A stretch of DNA of 52,833 nucleotides from Klenkia terrae. GTDB taxonomy: Bacteria > Actinomycetota > Actinomycetes > Mycobacteriales > Geodermatophilaceae. The notes beneath the pieces are model-generated. The model was not told the DNA's origin and did no database searches. It was given only the letters and a program-made list of their open reading frames with translations. The DNA is taken from assembly GCF_900491935.1 (NCBI RefSeq), contig NZ_UEXK01000004.1, forward strand, positions 1,292,053 to 1,344,885. Reading direction: 5' to 3'. Below, piece after piece: positions 26,753 to 37,016 of the stretch (its first letter is position 1; every line of letters begins with the position of its first letter). Both the position numbers and the translations under genes were made by a program.

Positions 26753-27196
26753 TCAGATCTGGGTGGTGCTGCCCCCGGCCGCGGCGATCTTCTCGGCCGC
26801 GGAGGACGAGAACGCGTGCGCGTGGACCTGGACCTGGACGCCGCCGAGCTCGCCGGTGCCCAGCACCTTGACGGGCTGGCCGCGGCGCACAGCGCCGGCG
26901 TCGGCCAGCGAGTCCGGGTTGATGGACCCGCCGTCCGGGAACAACGAGGCGATCTTGTCCAGGTTCACGACCTGGAAGACGACCTTGTTGCGCGGGGTGA
27001 AGCCGGAGAGCTTGGGCAGACGCATGAACAGCGGCGTCTGACCACCCTCGAAGCGGGCCGAGACCTGGACGCGTGCGCCCGAGCCCTTCGTCCCGCGACC
27101 GGCGGTCTTGCCCTTGGAGCCCTCACCACGACCCACGCGGGTCTTCTTGGTGTGGGCGCCCGGGGCCGGACGCAGGTGGTGGACCTTGAGAGTCAT
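26753..27196 (-). CDS. rplO: 50S ribosomal protein L15
   Basis: Late-assembly large-subunit protein. The 147-aa product begins [20 protein letters not shown], with the glycine-rich [31 protein letters not shown] and a C-terminal [19 protein letters not shown] start. It is the last gene of the spc operon before the terminator. Confidence 0.97.
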   Translation of the reverse strand: MTLKVHHLRPAPGAHTKKTRVGRGEGSKGKTAGRGTKGSGARVQVSARFEGGQTPLFMRLPKLSGFTPRNKVVFQVVNLDKIASLFPDGGSINPDSLADAGAVRRGQPVKVLGTGELGGVQVQVHAHAFSSSAAEKIAAAGGSTTQI

Positions 27197-27209
27197 CGAA
27201 TTCCCCTGC

Positions 27210-27392
27210 TCAGCTGATCTCTTCGACGGTGACCAGGTGCGGCACCGTGGCGACCATCCCGCGGATCTCGGGACGGTCCTCCTTCACGACCGTGTGGTTG
27301 ATCCGCTTGAGGCCCAGCGAACGCAGCGTCTGGCGCTGGTTCGGCTTGGCGCCGATCGCGGACTTCACCTGGGTGACCTTGAACTGGCTCAC
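27210..27392 (-). CDS. rpmD: 50S ribosomal protein L30
   Basis: A 60-aa protein of the large subunit. It reads [20 protein letters not shown], then [20 protein letters not shown], ending VTVEEIS. GTG start at 27392, 2 bp after the rpsE stop. The surrounding longer open frame continues into rpsE sequence and is not real. Confidence 0.97.
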   Translation of the reverse strand: MSQFKVTQVKSAIGAKPNQRQTLRSLGLKRINHTVVKEDRPEIRGMVATVPHLVTVEEIS

Positions 27393-27394
27393 TG

Positions 27395-28045
27395 TCAGAC
27401 CCCCTGGCCTGCACGGGCCCGCAGCATGGCCGCGGGGGCGACGTCCTCGAGGGGCAGACCGCGGCGGGCCGCGATCTCCTCGGGACGGACGAGGTCCTTG
27501 AGGGCCTGCATCGTGGCGTGCACGATGTTGATCGGGTTCGAGGACCCCAGGCTCTTGGACAGCACGTCGTGGATGCCGGCGCACTCGAGGACGGCGCGCA
27601 CCGGACCACCGGCGATGACGCCGGTACCCGGGCTGGCCGGCTTGAGCAGCACGACACCGGCAGCCGCCTCACCCTGCACGGGGTGCGGGATGGTGCTGGC
27701 GATGCGGGGCACCCGGTAGAAGTGCTTCTTGGCCTCCTCGACGCCCTTGGCGATCGCCGCGGGCACCTCCTTGGCCTTGCCGTAGCCGACACCCACGGTG
27801 CCGTCACCGTCGCCCACGATCACCAGGGCGGTGAAGCTGAAGCGCCGACCACCCTTGACGACCTTGGACACGCGGTTGATGGCCACGACCCGCTCGAGGA
27901 ACTGGCTCTTCTCGGCCGGACCGCCGGGGCCGCGGCCCCCGCCGTCCCGACGGTCGCGGCGGTCGTTGCCGCCCTGACCGCCCTGGCCACCGCCGGTGCC
28001 ACCGGCACCGCCGGCGCCACCGCCGCGTCGCTGTGGTCCTGGCAT
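27395..28045 (-). CDS. rpsE: 30S ribosomal protein S5 with glycine-rich N-terminus
   Basis: S5 contributes to decoding fidelity and mRNA entry. The 216-aa protein has an unusual N-terminal region (about 1-43) of Gly and Arg repeats ([18 protein letters not shown]), then the normal double-stranded RNA-binding domain ([35 protein letters not shown]) and C-terminal domain ([13 protein letters not shown]). ATG start; the 46-bp gap from rplR is larger than most in the operon. Confidence 0.96.
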   Translation of the reverse strand: MPGPQRRGGGAGGAGGTGGGQGGQGGNDRRDRRDGGGRGPGGPAEKSQFLERVVAINRVSKVVKGGRRFSFTALVIVGDGDGTVGVGYGKAKEVPAAIAKGVEEAKKHFYRVPRIASTIPHPVQGEAAAGVVLLKPASPGTGVIAGGPVRAVLECAGIHDVLSKSLGSSNPINIVHATMQALKDLVRPEEIAARRGLPLEDVAPAAMLRARAGQGV

Positions 28046-28091
28046 CAGACGTTCCCCTCGATCATCACGTTGTCGAGCAGCTGGGTGCTCA

Positions 28092-28508
28092 TCAGAAGTT
28101 CAGCCCGCCCTCGCGGGCGCCGTCGGCGAGAGCCGCCAGCCGCCCGTGGTAGCGGTTGCCGCCGCGGTCGAAGACGACCGCGGAGATGCCGGCCGCCTTG
28201 GCCCGGTCGGCCACCAGCGCGCCGACCTGGCGAGCCAGCGCCGACTTGTCCCCGGCGGTGCCGCGCAGGGCGGCGTCCATCGTGGAGGCGCTGACCAGGG
28301 TGATGCCCTGGGTGTCGTCGACGACCTGCACGTGGACGTGGCGCGAACTGCGCTTGACGACCATGCGGGGGCGCTCGGGGGTGCCGGCGACCCGCTTGCG
28401 GAGCCGGTTGTGGCGCCGCGCACGCGAGATGCGCCGCGCGGTGCTGGCGTCGGTGCCCACGGGCTTGTGCGCCCGGGACACCTTGTCGTTGGTCTTGGTC
28501 TGTGCCAT
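28092..28508 (-). CDS. rplR: 50S ribosomal protein L18
   Basis: 5S rRNA-binding protein of the central protuberance. The 138-aa product has [40 protein letters not shown] and the C-terminal [20 protein letters not shown]. Start is ATG 28508 (junction TGATG with the rplF stop); GTG 28511, which overlaps that stop as GTGA, is an equal alternative adding one residue. Confidence 0.96.
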   Translation of the reverse strand: MAQTKTNDKVSRAHKPVGTDASTARRISRARRHNRLRKRVAGTPERPRMVVKRSSRHVHVQVVDDTQGITLVSASTMDAALRGTAGDKSALARQVGALVADRAKAAGISAVVFDRGGNRYHGRLAALADGAREGGLNF

Positions 28509-29047
28509 CACTTGCCCGTCTTCCCGACCTTGCGCTTGATGACCTCGCCCTGGTAACGCACACCCTTGCCCTTGTACGGGTCGGGCTTGCGCAACTTGCG
28601 GATCTTGGCGGCGACCTCGCCGACCTGCTGCTTGTCGATGCCGGCGACCTTGAAACGGGTCGGGGCCTCGACGGTGAAGGTGATCCCCTCGGGGGCCTTG
28701 ATCAGCACCGGGTGGCTGAACCCGAGCGCGAACTCGAGGTCGGAGCCACGGGCCTGCACGCGGTAGCCGACGCCGACGATCTCGAGGGTCTTCACGTAGC
28801 CCTCGGTCACGCCGGTGATCATGTTGGCGATCAGGGTGCGGGAGAGGCCGTGCAGCGCACGGCTCTCGCGCTCGTCGTCCGGTCGCTGCACGAGCAGCGC
28901 GCCGGAGTCGTCCTTCTCCACGAAGATCGGGGAGGCGACGGTGTGCGCGAGGGAGCCCTTGGGGCCCTTCACGTTGACGGTGCGACCGTCGATCGCGACG
29001 TCGACACCGCCGGGGACGGTGACCGGGAGTCGTCCGATTCGAGACAT
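28508..29047 (-). CDS. rplF: 50S ribosomal protein L6
   Basis: Binds near the sarcin-ricin loop and GTPase factor site. The 179-aa product begins [17 protein letters not shown] and has the two L6 repeats, with [20 protein letters not shown] and the C-terminal signature [19 protein letters not shown] 29047 is chosen because GGGAG lies about 8 nt upstream; a 14-codon extension has no conservation. Confidence 0.97.
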   Translation of the reverse strand: MSRIGRLPVTVPGGVDVAIDGRTVNVKGPKGSLAHTVASPIFVEKDDSGALLVQRPDDERESRALHGLSRTLIANMITGVTEGYVKTLEIVGVGYRVQARGSDLEFALGFSHPVLIKAPEGITFTVEAPTRFKVAGIDKQQVGEVAAKIRKLRKPDPYKGKGVRYQGEVIKRKVGKTGK

Positions 29048-29060
29048 GGGGTGCGCTCCC

Positions 29061-29471
29061 TTACCAGACGTAGGCGAGGACTTCCCCACCCACGCCCTTC
29101 TTGTTCGCCTGCTTGTCGGTCAGCAGACCGGTCGAGGTGGAGATGATCGCCACCCCGAGACCGCCCAGGACCTTCGGCAGCGCCGTGGACTTGGCGTAGA
29201 CCCGCAGGCCGGGCTTGGACACGCGCCGGACGCCGGCGATGCTCCGCTCGCGGTTGGGGCCGTACTTGAGGTCGACGACCAGCTCCTTGCGGGTCTGGCC
29301 GTCCTTCTCGACGTCGTTGACCTTCCAGCCGGCGATGTAGCCCTCCTGCTGGAGGATCTCCGCGACCTTGGTCTTGAGCTTCGACGAGGGCATGGCCGCT
29401 GCGTCGTGGTACGCCGAGTTCGCGTTGCGGATGCGCGTGAGCATGTCCGCGATCGGGTCGGTCATCGTCAT
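29061..29471 (-). CDS. rpsH: 30S ribosomal protein S8
   Basis: Central-domain 16S rRNA-binding protein. The 136-aa product begins [20 protein letters not shown], with [12 protein letters not shown] and the C-terminal [20 protein letters not shown] then [17 protein letters not shown]. Start is ATG 29471; the ATG two codons later also fits. In E. coli S8 autoregulates the spc operon; no equivalent site was recognised here. Confidence 0.97.
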   Translation of the reverse strand: MTMTDPIADMLTRIRNANSAYHDAAAMPSSKLKTKVAEILQQEGYIAGWKVNDVEKDGQTRKELVVDLKYGPNRERSIAGVRRVSKPGLRVYAKSTALPKVLGGLGVAIISTSTGLLTDKQANKKGVGGEVLAYVW

Positions 29472-29567
29472 GTGTCGGTCGTGCCTCTCTCGCCGCGGTT
29501 CCCGCCGCACGGTGCGGGGGCCTCTCGGCGATCGGTGGTGCGTGGGTGGTGACCTACAGGGAGGAGG

Positions 29568-29753
29568 TCACCAGGAGGACTTGGTCACGCCGGGGAGCTC
29601 GCCCGCGTGGGCCATCTCCCGGACGCAGATGCGGCACAGCCCGAACTTGCGGAAGACCGCGTGCGGACGGCCGCAGCGCTGGCAGCGCGTGTAGCCGCGG
29701 ACCTTGAACTTCGGCGTGCGAGCCGCCTTGTTGACGAGCGCCTTCTTGGCCAT
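29568..29753 (-). CDS. rpsN: 30S ribosomal protein S14 type Z
   Basis: The short, zinc-binding S14 of 61 aa. It has the four ligands in RCQRC and LCRIC around [10 protein letters not shown], and ends LPGVTKSSW. Actinobacteria that encode type Z here often carry a longer zinc-free copy elsewhere under zinc control. ATG start at 29753. It is flanked by rplE (19 bp) and rpsH (96 bp). Confidence 0.97.
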   Translation of the reverse strand: MAKKALVNKAARTPKFKVRGYTRCQRCGRPHAVFRKFGLCRICVREMAHAGELPGVTKSSW

Positions 29754-29772
29754 GGTGTCTCCTGTTCCCGGC

Positions 29773-30357
29773 TCAGCGAGTCGTCTGGACGACGGTCTGG
29801 CCGGCGAAGGGGAAGCCGAGCAGGCTCAGCAGCTCGCGACCCTCCTCGTCGTTGGTGGCGGTGGTGACCAGCGTGATGTCCATGCCACGCGGGCGGTCGA
29901 TCTTGTCGACGTCGATCTCGCGGAACATGGACTGCTCGTTGAGGCCGAACGTGTAGTTGCCGTGCCCGTCGAACTGCTTGGAGTTCAGACCGCGGAAGTC
30001 ACGGATGCGGGGCAGGGCCAGACTGAGCAGCCGGTCCAGGAACTCCCACATGCGGTCACCGCGCAGGGTGACCTTGGCGCCGATCGGCATGCCCTCGCGC
30101 AGCTTGAACTGCGCGATGGACTTGCGGGCGCGGACGACGGCGGGCTTCTGGCCGGTGATGGCGGTGAGGTCGCGGACCGCGCCGTCCATCAGCTTGGCGT
30201 CGCGGGTCGCCTCGCCGACACCCATGTTCACCACGATCTTGGTCAGACCGGGGATCTGCATGACGTTGGCGTAGCCGAACTCGCTCATCAGGGCCGGCGC
30301 GATGTCCGAGCGGTAGTGGGCGAGCAGCCGGGGCAGCTCTCGGGTGGGTGCGCTCAT
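29773..30357 (-). CDS. rplE: 50S ribosomal protein L5
   Basis: 5S rRNA-binding protein contacting the P-site tRNA. The 194-aa product has [60 protein letters not shown], and ends with [21 protein letters not shown] start; the rplX stop lies 2 bp upstream. Confidence 0.97.
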   Translation of the reverse strand: MSAPTRELPRLLAHYRSDIAPALMSEFGYANVMQIPGLTKIVVNMGVGEATRDAKLMDGAVRDLTAITGQKPAVVRARKSIAQFKLREGMPIGAKVTLRGDRMWEFLDRLLSLALPRIRDFRGLNSKQFDGHGNYTFGLNEQSMFREIDVDKIDRPRGMDITLVTTATNDEEGRELLSLLGFPFAGQTVVQTTR

Positions 30358-30359
30358 GA

Positions 30360-30695
30360 TCAGAGGTCCTTGCCGGTTCGCTTCGAGACCCGGATGTTGC
30401 GTCCGTCCTCGTCCTTGCGGTAGCCGATGCGGGTCGGGTTGCCCTCGGAGTCGACGACCATCACGTTGCTCACGTGGATGGCGGCCTCCTGGGTCACGAT
30501 CCCGCCCGACTGGGAGCCGCGCTGGCTGGTGCTCACGCGGGTGTGCTTCTTGACGCGGCCGATGCCCTCGACGAGCACCTTGCCGGTCTTCGGGAAAGCG
30601 GCGATGACGCGGCCCTTGGCGCCCTTGTCCTTGCCGGACAGGACCAGGACCTGGTCGCCCTTCTTCACCTTCAGCGAGGGGGTCTTCTCAGCCAT
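30360..30695 (-). CDS. rplX: 50S ribosomal protein L24
   Basis: Assembly-initiator protein at the tunnel exit. The 111-aa product has the KOW motif in [20 protein letters not shown], then [16 protein letters not shown] and [20 protein letters not shown] use ATG 30695, with GGAGG 10 nt upstream (inside the rplN end), rather than GTG 30701, which overlaps the rplN stop. Confidence 0.96.
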   Translation of the reverse strand: MAEKTPSLKVKKGDQVLVLSGKDKGAKGRVIAAFPKTGKVLVEGIGRVKKHTRVSTSQRGSQSGGIVTQEAAIHVSNVMVVDSEGNPTRIGYRKDEDGRNIRVSKRTGKDL

Positions 30696-30697
30696 GA

Positions 30698-31066
30698 TCA
30701 CAACACCTCCGGGGCGAGCGAGATGATCCGCATGAAGCGCTTGTCGCGCAGCTCGCGGCCGACGGGCCCGAAGATGCGGGTGCCGCGCGGGTCACCGCTG
30801 TCGCGGATGATGACCGCGGCGTTCTCGTCGAAGCGGATGTAGGAGCCGTCGGGACGACGACGCTCCTTGACGGTCCGGACGATGACGGCCTTGACCACAT
30901 CGCCCTTCTTGACGCCCGCACCGGGGATGGCGTCCTTGACGGTGCCGACGATGACGTCGCCGATGCCCGCGTAGCGACGACCGGAGCCGCCGAGAACGCG
31001 GATGCACAAGATCTCCTTGGCACCCGTGTTGTCGGCGACGCGGAGTCGCGACTCCTGCTGGATCAC
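30698..31066 (-). CDS. rplN: 50S ribosomal protein L14
   Basis: Interface protein contacting 16S rRNA h14. The 122-aa product begins [19 protein letters not shown] and has [30 protein letters not shown] and the C-terminal [19 protein letters not shown] 31066 has AGGAG 7 nt upstream; the long upstream open frame is not conserved. First gene of the spc operon, with 202 bp of non-coding sequence before it. Confidence 0.97.
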   Translation of the reverse strand: MIQQESRLRVADNTGAKEILCIRVLGGSGRRYAGIGDVIVGTVKDAIPGAGVKKGDVVKAVIVRTVKERRRPDGSYIRFDENAAVIIRDSGDPRGTRIFGPVGRELRDKRFMRIISLAPEVL

Positions 31067-31141
31067 TGCATAGCTCCTGTGGTGTCTGGGGTGACCGCCG
31101 GGCCGGAACGGTGAAGCGGCGGTCGGGACGCACGTGCGACA

Positions 31142-31163
31142 GCCGGCGGCTCTCGCCGCCGGC
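31142..31163 (-). other. stem-loop 1 in rpsQ-rplN spacer
   Basis: GCCGGCGGC pairs with GCCGCCGGC (9 bp perfect, 4-nt TCTC loop) in the leader of rplN. It is one of three hairpins in this 202-bp spacer. Function unknown; possible leader structure of the spc operon. Confidence 0.4.
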
Positions 31164-31181
31164 CGTCGGGTCCCGGATGTC

Positions 31182-31201
31182 GGCACGCCCGTGGGCGTGC
31201 C
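31182..31201 (-). other. stem-loop 2 in rpsQ-rplN spacer
   Basis: GGCACGCCC pairs with GGGCGTGCC around a 2-nt centre, an almost complete palindrome, so it could be an operator for a dimeric protein or a leader hairpin. It sits between the S10 terminator candidate and stem-loop 1. Confidence 0.4.
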
Positions 31202-31221
31202 AGTTGACCAGCGTACGCGCA

Positions 31222-31252
31222 ACGACTCCCCCGCCACCAGCGGGGGCGTCGT
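31222..31252 (-). terminator. candidate terminator of the S10 operon after rpsQ
   Basis: A 13-bp stem (ACGACTCCCCCGC with GCGGGGGCGTCGT, one A-C mismatch) and 5-nt loop begin 16 nt after the rpsQ stop. It has no T-tract, which is common for actinobacterial hairpin terminators. It would separate the S10 and spc transcripts. Confidence 0.55.
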
Positions 31253-31268
31253 CGCAGCGGACTCGGGC

Positions 31269-31577
31269 CTACTTGGCCTTCTCGATCACGGTCACCAGGC
31301 GCCAGCGCTTGGTGGCCGAGGTGGGCCGGGTCTCCATGATCTGGACGCGGTCGCCGATGCCGGCGGTCCCGTCCTCGTCGTGCGCCTTCAGCTTGCGCGT
31401 GCGGCGCAGGATCTTGCCGTACAGGCCGTGCTTCACGCGGTCCTCGACCTCGACGACGATGGTCTTCTCCATCTTGTCGGAGACGACGAGGCCCTCACGG
31501 ACCTTGCGGAAGCCGCGACCGGCCAGGCCGGGACCGGAGGCGATCGCCTCGTTGGTCTCGTCGGTGGTCTCGCTCAT
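31269..31577 (-). CDS. rpsQ: 30S ribosomal protein S17
   Basis: OB-fold 16S rRNA-binding protein of 102 aa: [60 protein letters not shown]. The N-terminus ([16 protein letters not shown]) is an acidic extension of about 20 residues. ATG start overlaps the rpmC stop (ATGA). Last gene of the S10 operon. Confidence 0.97.
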   Translation of the reverse strand: MSETTDETNEAIASGPGLAGRGFRKVREGLVVSDKMEKTIVVEVEDRVKHGLYGKILRRTRKLKAHDEDGTAGIGDRVQIMETRPTSATKRWRLVTVIEKAK

Positions 31578-31807
31578 GCCACACCCTCGCTCGGGGCGAC
31601 CGACAGACCCAGCTCGCGCTCGCGCATGATCGTGTAGATCCGGGCGATGTCGCGGCGGACGGTCTGCAGACGCCGGTTGTTGTCCAGCTGGCCGGTGGCC
31701 ACCTGGAACCGCAGGTTGAACAGTTCTTCCCTCGACTCACGCAGACGCGTGGCGAGCTCGTCCACCGAGAGCTCACGGAGCTCCGGGGCGGTGAGGCCGG
31801 CAGCCAT
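31574..31807 (-). CDS. rpmC: 50S ribosomal protein L29
   Basis: Two-helix protein near the tunnel exit, a docking site for SRP and trigger factor. The 77-aa product has [40 protein letters not shown] and [19 protein letters not shown] 31807 forms TGATG with the rplP stop; GTG 31810 is an equal alternative. Confidence 0.96.
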   Translation of the reverse strand: MAAGLTAPELRELSVDELATRLRESREELFNLRFQVATGQLDNNRRLQTVRRDIARIYTIMRERELGLSVAPSEGVA

Positions 31808-32223
31808 CACACCTCTCCTTCACGGGTGATGAAGCGGCACTTCATGGGGAGCTTGTGGATGGCACGACGCATCGCCTCGCGGGCGATGGGCTCGTCGACG
31901 CCGGACAGCTCGAACATGATGCGGCCGGGCTTCACGTTGGCGACCCACCACTCGGGCGAGCCCTTGCCGGAACCCATGCGGGTCTCGGCCGGCTTCTTCG
32001 TCAGCGGGCGGTCCGGGTAGATCGAGATCCACACCTTGCCGCCGCGCTTGATGTGGCGGGTCATGGCGATACGGGCGGACTCGATCTGACGGTTCGTCAC
32101 GTACGCGGGCTCGAGGGCCTGGATCGCGTACTCGCCGAAGTTGATCGCGGTGCCGCCCTTGGCCCGACCGGTGCGGTCGGGACGGTGCTGCTTGCGGTGC
32201 TTGACGCGACGCGGGATCAGCAT
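31807..32223 (-). CDS. rplP: 50S ribosomal protein L16
   Basis: Assembly and A-site region protein of 138 aa. It begins [20 protein letters not shown] and has [39 protein letters not shown] and [20 protein letters not shown]-like residues (here [10 protein letters not shown]). ATG start, 3 bp after the rpsC stop. Confidence 0.97.
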   Translation of the reverse strand: MLIPRRVKHRKQHRPDRTGRAKGGTAINFGEYAIQALEPAYVTNRQIESARIAMTRHIKRGGKVWISIYPDRPLTKKPAETRMGSGKGSPEWWVANVKPGRIMFELSGVDEPIAREAMRRAIHKLPMKCRFITREGEV

Positions 32224-32226
32224 CTG

Positions 32227-33159
32227 TCAGCCCTCCTGGGTAGCGGTTGCCTCGGCACCCGCAGCCTCGGCGGTCGCGGTGCCCTCGGCGCCGGCGGCCT
32301 CGCCGACGCTCTGCGCCGGAGCAGCCTCGACGGTGGGCTCGACCGTGGTGGCGGTGGTGTCCTCGGCCGGGGCCTCGGCGCCGGTGGCGTCCTGCGGCTC
32401 GGCCGCAGCGCGACCGGCCTCGGTGCCGCCGGCGGTGGTGCCGGTGGAGCCGGACCGACGCGGGCGCTGGGCGCGCTCACGACGCTCCTGGCGCTGGGCG
32501 AGGGCCTGGAGGGCCTCGCGCTCGGCCCGGGAGCCGCTCGCGTCGCCCTTGTAGATCCAGACCTTCACGCCGATGCGGCCGAAGGTGGTGCGGGCCTCGT
32601 AGATGCCGTAGTCGATGTTCGCCCGGAGGGTGTGCAGGGGCACACGACCCTCGCGGTAGAACTCCGACCGGCTCATCTCGGTACCGCCCAGGCGACCGGA
32701 GCACTGCACCCGGATGCCCTTGACCTGCGGGCTGCGCTGGGCCGACTGCATGGCCTTGCGCATCGCACGACGGAAGCTGACCCGGCTGGAGAGCTGCTCG
32801 GCGACGCCCTGGGCGACCAGCTGCGCATCGGACTCGGGGTTCTTGACCTCGAGGATGTTCAGCTGCACCTGCTTGCCGGTGAGCTTCTCCAGCTCGCCGC
32901 GGATGCGGTCGGCCTCGGCGCCGCGGCGACCGATGACGATGCCGGGGCGCGCGGTGTGGATGTCGACGCGGACACGGTCACGGGTGCGCTCGATCTCCAC
33001 CTTCGAGATGCCGGCGCGCTCCATGCCCTTGCCCATCAGCTTGCGGATCGCCACGTCTTCCTTGACGTAGGCCGCGTACAGCTTGTCGGCGTACCACCGG
33101 GACTTGTAGTCGGTGGTGATCCCCAGGCGGAACCCGTGCGGGTTGACCTTCTGACCCAC
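32227..33159 (-). CDS. rpsC: 30S ribosomal protein S3 with long C-terminal tail
   Basis: S3 lines the mRNA entry tunnel. Residues 1-215 are the standard protein: [19 protein letters not shown], a type II KH domain with IVIGRRGAE, and the C-terminal domain ending [10 protein letters not shown]. Residues about 220-310 are an extra tail: first basic ([12 protein letters not shown]), then Ala, Glu and Thr rich with no predicted fold. Tails on S3 occur in actinobacteria. GTG start at 33159 shares one base with the rplV stop. Confidence 0.96.
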   Translation of the reverse strand: MGQKVNPHGFRLGITTDYKSRWYADKLYAAYVKEDVAIRKLMGKGMERAGISKVEIERTRDRVRVDIHTARPGIVIGRRGAEADRIRGELEKLTGKQVQLNILEVKNPESDAQLVAQGVAEQLSSRVSFRRAMRKAMQSAQRSPQVKGIRVQCSGRLGGTEMSRSEFYREGRVPLHTLRANIDYGIYEARTTFGRIGVKVWIYKGDASGSRAEREALQALAQRQERRERAQRPRRSGSTGTTAGGTEAGRAAAEPQDATGAEAPAEDTTATTVEPTVEAAPAQSVGEAAGAEGTATAEAAGAEATATQEG

Positions 33160-33623
33160 TAGCGGGTCCCTCCCTTCGAGTTGGTCTTCTGCTGCGCGGC
33201 AGGACCGTGCTGGCCCGTGTCGCGGCGTGCCTTGCGGGACCGTGCGGCGAGCTCGGCGCTCGAGGCGACCTCGCTGACCTCGACGGTGATGTGCGCCGTG
33301 CGCTTGTTGATCCGGAACGCACGCCCCTGGGCGCGCGGACGGATCCGCTTGAGCGTCGGGCCCTCGTCGACGTAGGCGGCGCTGACGACCAGCGCAGCCG
33401 GGTCGAGCTGCAGGTTGTGCTCGGCGTTGGCCACCGCGGAGGCCAGGACCTTGGCCACCGGCTCGCTGGCCGTCTGCGGGGCGAAGCGCAGCAGCGCCAA
33501 CGCCTCGTCGGTGGGCAGGTAGCGGACCATGTCCACCACCCGCCGTGCCTTCATCGGGGTGACGCGGACGAACCGGGCCGTGGCCCGGGCGACCGGTGCG
33601 TCGGTCCCCAGCTGGGAAGTCAT
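33159..33623 (-). CDS. rplV: 50S ribosomal protein L22
   Basis: Its beta-hairpin lines the peptide exit tunnel. The 154-aa product has [40 protein letters not shown], and the hairpin [20 protein letters not shown] with HITVEVSE. A basic, low-complexity tail ([14 protein letters not shown]) follows. ATG start. Confidence 0.97.
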   Translation of the reverse strand: MTSQLGTDAPVARATARFVRVTPMKARRVVDMVRYLPTDEALALLRFAPQTASEPVAKVLASAVANAEHNLQLDPAALVVSAAYVDEGPTLKRIRPRAQGRAFRINKRTAHITVEVSEVASSAELAARSRKARRDTGQHGPAAQQKTNSKGGTR

Positions 33624-33643
33624 CTCAGAATCTCCTCGTCCGC

Positions 33644-33925
33644 TCAGCCGCGCCGCGACCGACGGTCGTCCTTGACGTGCCCACGGAAGGTGCGCGTGGG
33701 CGCGAACTCGCCGAGCTTGTGCCCGACCATGGCCTCGGTCACGAAGACCGGGACGTGCTTGCGACCGTCGTGCACGGCCATGGTGTGGCCGAGCATGTCC
33801 GGGATGATCGTCGAACGCCGCGACCAGGTGCGGATGACGTTCTTCGTGCCCTTCTCGTTCTGGGCGTCCACCTTGGCCAGCAGGTGGTCGTCGACGAACG
33901 GGCCCTTCTTCAGGCTCCTTGGCAT
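33644..33925 (-). CDS. rpsS: 30S ribosomal protein S19
   Basis: 30S head protein of 93 aa. It starts [19 protein letters not shown] and has [40 protein letters not shown] and [19 protein letters not shown] start, 17 bp after the rplB stop. Confidence 0.98.
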   Translation of the reverse strand: MPRSLKKGPFVDDHLLAKVDAQNEKGTKNVIRTWSRRSTIIPDMLGHTMAVHDGRKHVPVFVTEAMVGHKLGEFAPTRTFRGHVKDDRRSRRG

Positions 33926-33942
33926 TGTCTTCCCCTACCCGC

Positions 33943-34776
<834 letters not shown>

Positions 34777-34830
34777 GGTTCCTACTCAATCCCTGTCTGG
34801 TCTCGTGGCAGTCGCTGGTCCTCGGCGCCC

Positions 34831-35133
34831 TCAGGCGCCGGGGCCGCCGAACAGCTCGATGCGGTCGCCAGGGGCAACGGAGACGATGGCGCGCTTGGTG
34901 TCCTTGCGCTTGCCCATCACGGCGCCCTTGGAGCGCTTCCGCTTGCCCTGACGGTTGATCGTGTTGACGGCGAGGACCTTCACGTTGAAGACCTGCTGAA
35001 CAGCGATCTTGATCTGGGTCTTGTTCGCGTCCGGGCGGACGATGAACGTGTACTTGTTCTCGTCCAGGAGCCCGTAGCTCTTCTCGGAGATCACCGGGGA
35101 CAGCAGGACGTCCCGGGGGTCGCGGACGCTCAT
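34831..35133 (-). CDS. rplW: 50S ribosomal protein L23
   Basis: Tunnel-exit protein and trigger-factor/SRP docking site. The 100-aa product begins [20 protein letters not shown], with [20 protein letters not shown] and the basic [23 protein letters not shown] 35133 overlaps the rplD stop (ATGA). Confidence 0.97.
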   Translation of the reverse strand: MSVRDPRDVLLSPVISEKSYGLLDENKYTFIVRPDANKTQIKIAVQQVFNVKVLAVNTINRQGKRKRSKGAVMGKRKDTKRAIVSVAPGDRIELFGGPGA

Positions 35134-35906
35134 GCCTTCTCCTCGGTGTCTGCGGGAGCCGTGGCCGGGGCGACCGACGGCACCTCGCTGTCGATCTCGT
35201 GGGTCTCCAGGTCGGGGAGCTCGGAGCTGCTCGCGCTGCCCCGTCCACCCTTCGCCGGACCGGCCACGTACTCGGCGAGCGCGGCCTCGGTGAAGACCAC
35301 CTCGTCGGCACACAGCACGTCGTAGGTGTTGAGCTGGCCGGCCTCGATCAGGTGCACCCGCGGCACGTTGCGCAGGCTCACCCAGTTGAGGACGTCGTCG
35401 CGGTCGAGCACGACCAGCACGCGCTTGGCGGTGCTGATCGCGTCCAGCGCGGCGAGCGCGGACTTGGTCGAGGGCGCATCGCCGGCGACGAAGGCGCTGA
35501 CCACGTGCACGCGGTCCTCGCGGGCCCGGTCGGAGAGGGCACCGCGCAGGGCGGCGGCCTTCATCTTCTTGGGGGTCCGCTGGTCGTAGCTGCGCGGCTG
35601 CGGGCCGTGCGAGATGCCACCGCCCTCGAACTGCGGCGCGCGCAGCGAGCCCTGACGGGCGCGACCGGTGCCCTTCTGGCGGTACGGCTTGGCGCCGGTG
35701 CCGCTGACCTGGGCCCGCGTCTTCGTGGCGTGCGTGCCCTGGCGGGCGGCGGCCAGCTGGGCCACCACCACCTGGTGCATGAGCGACACGTTGGCGTTGG
35801 CGTCGAACAGCGCACCCGGGAGGGTGGCGGTGCCCGTCTTCTTGCCGGTGGCGTCGACCACGTCGACGCTGCGGTCGGCGCGCTCGGTCGTCTGCGAGCT
35901 GGTCAC
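35130..35906 (-). CDS. rplD: 50S ribosomal protein L4
   Basis: Tunnel-wall protein. The 258-aa product has the extended loop [20 protein letters not shown] and [17 protein letters not shown], then [20 protein letters not shown]. An acidic tail ([19 protein letters not shown]) of about 40 residues follows the core. In E. coli L4 represses the S10 operon; no matching leader was recognised. GTG 35906 overlaps the rplC stop. Confidence 0.97.
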   Translation of the reverse strand: MTSSQTTERADRSVDVVDATGKKTGTATLPGALFDANANVSLMHQVVVAQLAAARQGTHATKTRAQVSGTGAKPYRQKGTGRARQGSLRAPQFEGGGISHGPQPRSYDQRTPKKMKAAALRGALSDRAREDRVHVVSAFVAGDAPSTKSALAALDAISTAKRVLVVLDRDDVLNWVSLRNVPRVHLIEAGQLNTYDVLCADEVVFTEAALAEYVAGPAKGGRGSASSSELPDLETHEIDSEVPSVAPATAPADTEEKA

Positions 35907-36568
35907 TTGGTGTCACTCCCCACGGGGCCGCCCTTGACCGCGGAGCGGACGAGGACCAACCCACCCTTCGGACCCGGGATGGCGCCCTTGATGAGCACCA
36001 GGCCCTTCTCCGTGTCGACCTTGTGGATCTTCAGGGACAGCGTGGTCGTGGTGACCGCGCCCATCCGGCCGGCCATGCGCATGCCCTTGAACACGCGACC
36101 CGGGGTGGCGCAGCCACCGATCGAGCCGGGCGAGCGGTGCTTGCGCTGCACGCCGTGTCCCGCGCCCAGGCCCTTGAACCCGTGGCGCTTCATGACACCG
36201 GCGGTGCCCTTGCCCTTGCTCTTGCCGATCACGTCGACGGTCGCCACGTCGGCGAGCACGTCAGCGGTCAGCTCCTGGCCGATCGTGTAGTCGCCGGCGT
36301 CCTTCGTGCGCAGCTCGACCAGGTGCCGTCGCGGCGTGACGCCCGCCTTGGCGAAGTGCCCGCCCTCGGGCTTGTTCACCTTGCGGGGGTCGATCGCGCC
36401 GAACCCGATCTGGACGGCCGAGTAGCCGTCCACCTCGGGGGTGCGCACCTGGGTGACCACGCACGGGCCGGCCTTGACCACGGTGATCGGCACGATGCGG
36501 TTGTTCTCGTCGAAGACCTGGGTCATCCCCAGCTTCTCGCCGAGGAGACCACGGAATGTGCTCGCCAT
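35903..36568 (-). CDS. rplC: 50S ribosomal protein L3
   Basis: Initiates 50S assembly and approaches the peptidyl-transferase centre. The 221-aa product begins [20 protein letters not shown] and has [20 protein letters not shown], then the tunnel-facing extension [20 protein letters not shown] and [23 protein letters not shown] start, 13 bp after the rpsJ stop. Confidence 0.98.
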   Translation of the reverse strand: MASTFRGLLGEKLGMTQVFDENNRIVPITVVKAGPCVVTQVRTPEVDGYSAVQIGFGAIDPRKVNKPEGGHFAKAGVTPRRHLVELRTKDAGDYTIGQELTADVLADVATVDVIGKSKGKGTAGVMKRHGFKGLGAGHGVQRKHRSPGSIGGCATPGRVFKGMRMAGRMGAVTTTTLSLKIHKVDTEKGLVLIKGAIPGPKGGLVLVRSAVKGGPVGSDTK

Positions 36569-36581
36569 TGTCTCGGTGCCC

Positions 36582-36887
36582 CTACTGGATGTTGACGTCG
36601 ACCGAGGCCGGGAGGTCGATGCGCATCAGCGCGTCGACCGTCTTCGGCGTCGGGTCGAGGATGTCGATGAGTCGCTTGTGCGTACGCATCTCGAAGTGCT
36701 CCCGCGAGTCCTTGTACTTGTGCGGGGAGCGGATGACGCAGTACACGTTCTTCTCGGTCGGCAGCGGCACCGGGCCGACGACGCGCGCTCCGGTCTTCGT
36801 CACCGTGTCCACGATGCGCCGCGCCGAGGCATCGATGGCCTCGTGGTCGTAGGCCTTCAGCCGGATGCGGATCTTCTGTCCCGCCAT
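36582..36887 (-). CDS. rpsJ: 30S ribosomal protein S10
   Basis: S10 sits in the 30S head and also acts with NusB in antitermination. The 101-aa product begins [19 protein letters not shown], with [20 protein letters not shown] and [23 protein letters not shown] start. It is the first gene of the S10 operon, 129 bp after the tuf stop; no clear promoter was found in the gap beyond the tuf terminator. Confidence 0.98.
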   Translation of the reverse strand: MAGQKIRIRLKAYDHEAIDASARRIVDTVTKTGARVVGPVPLPTEKNVYCVIRSPHKYKDSREHFEMRTHKRLIDILDPTPKTVDALMRIDLPASVDVNIQ

Positions 36888-36976
36888 CGCCTTGTCTCGC
36901 TCCTGCCGATCGGGTGTTGCTGGAAGTCGTAGCTGGGTCGGGTGACCCGGGATCGTGCGCCCGGGACTACCCGGGT

Positions 36977-37010
36977 GGTGGGTGGCGGCCGGTCACGGCC
37001 GCCACCCACC
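36977..37010 (-). terminator. terminator after tuf
   Basis: A 15-bp perfect stem (GGTGGGTGGCGGCCG with CGGCCGCCACCCACC) and 4-nt loop GTCA begin 7 nt after the tuf stop on the minus strand. No T-tract follows, but the stem is very stable. It should end the str operon before the S10 operon. Confidence 0.75.
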
Positions 37011-37016
37011 GGGGGA

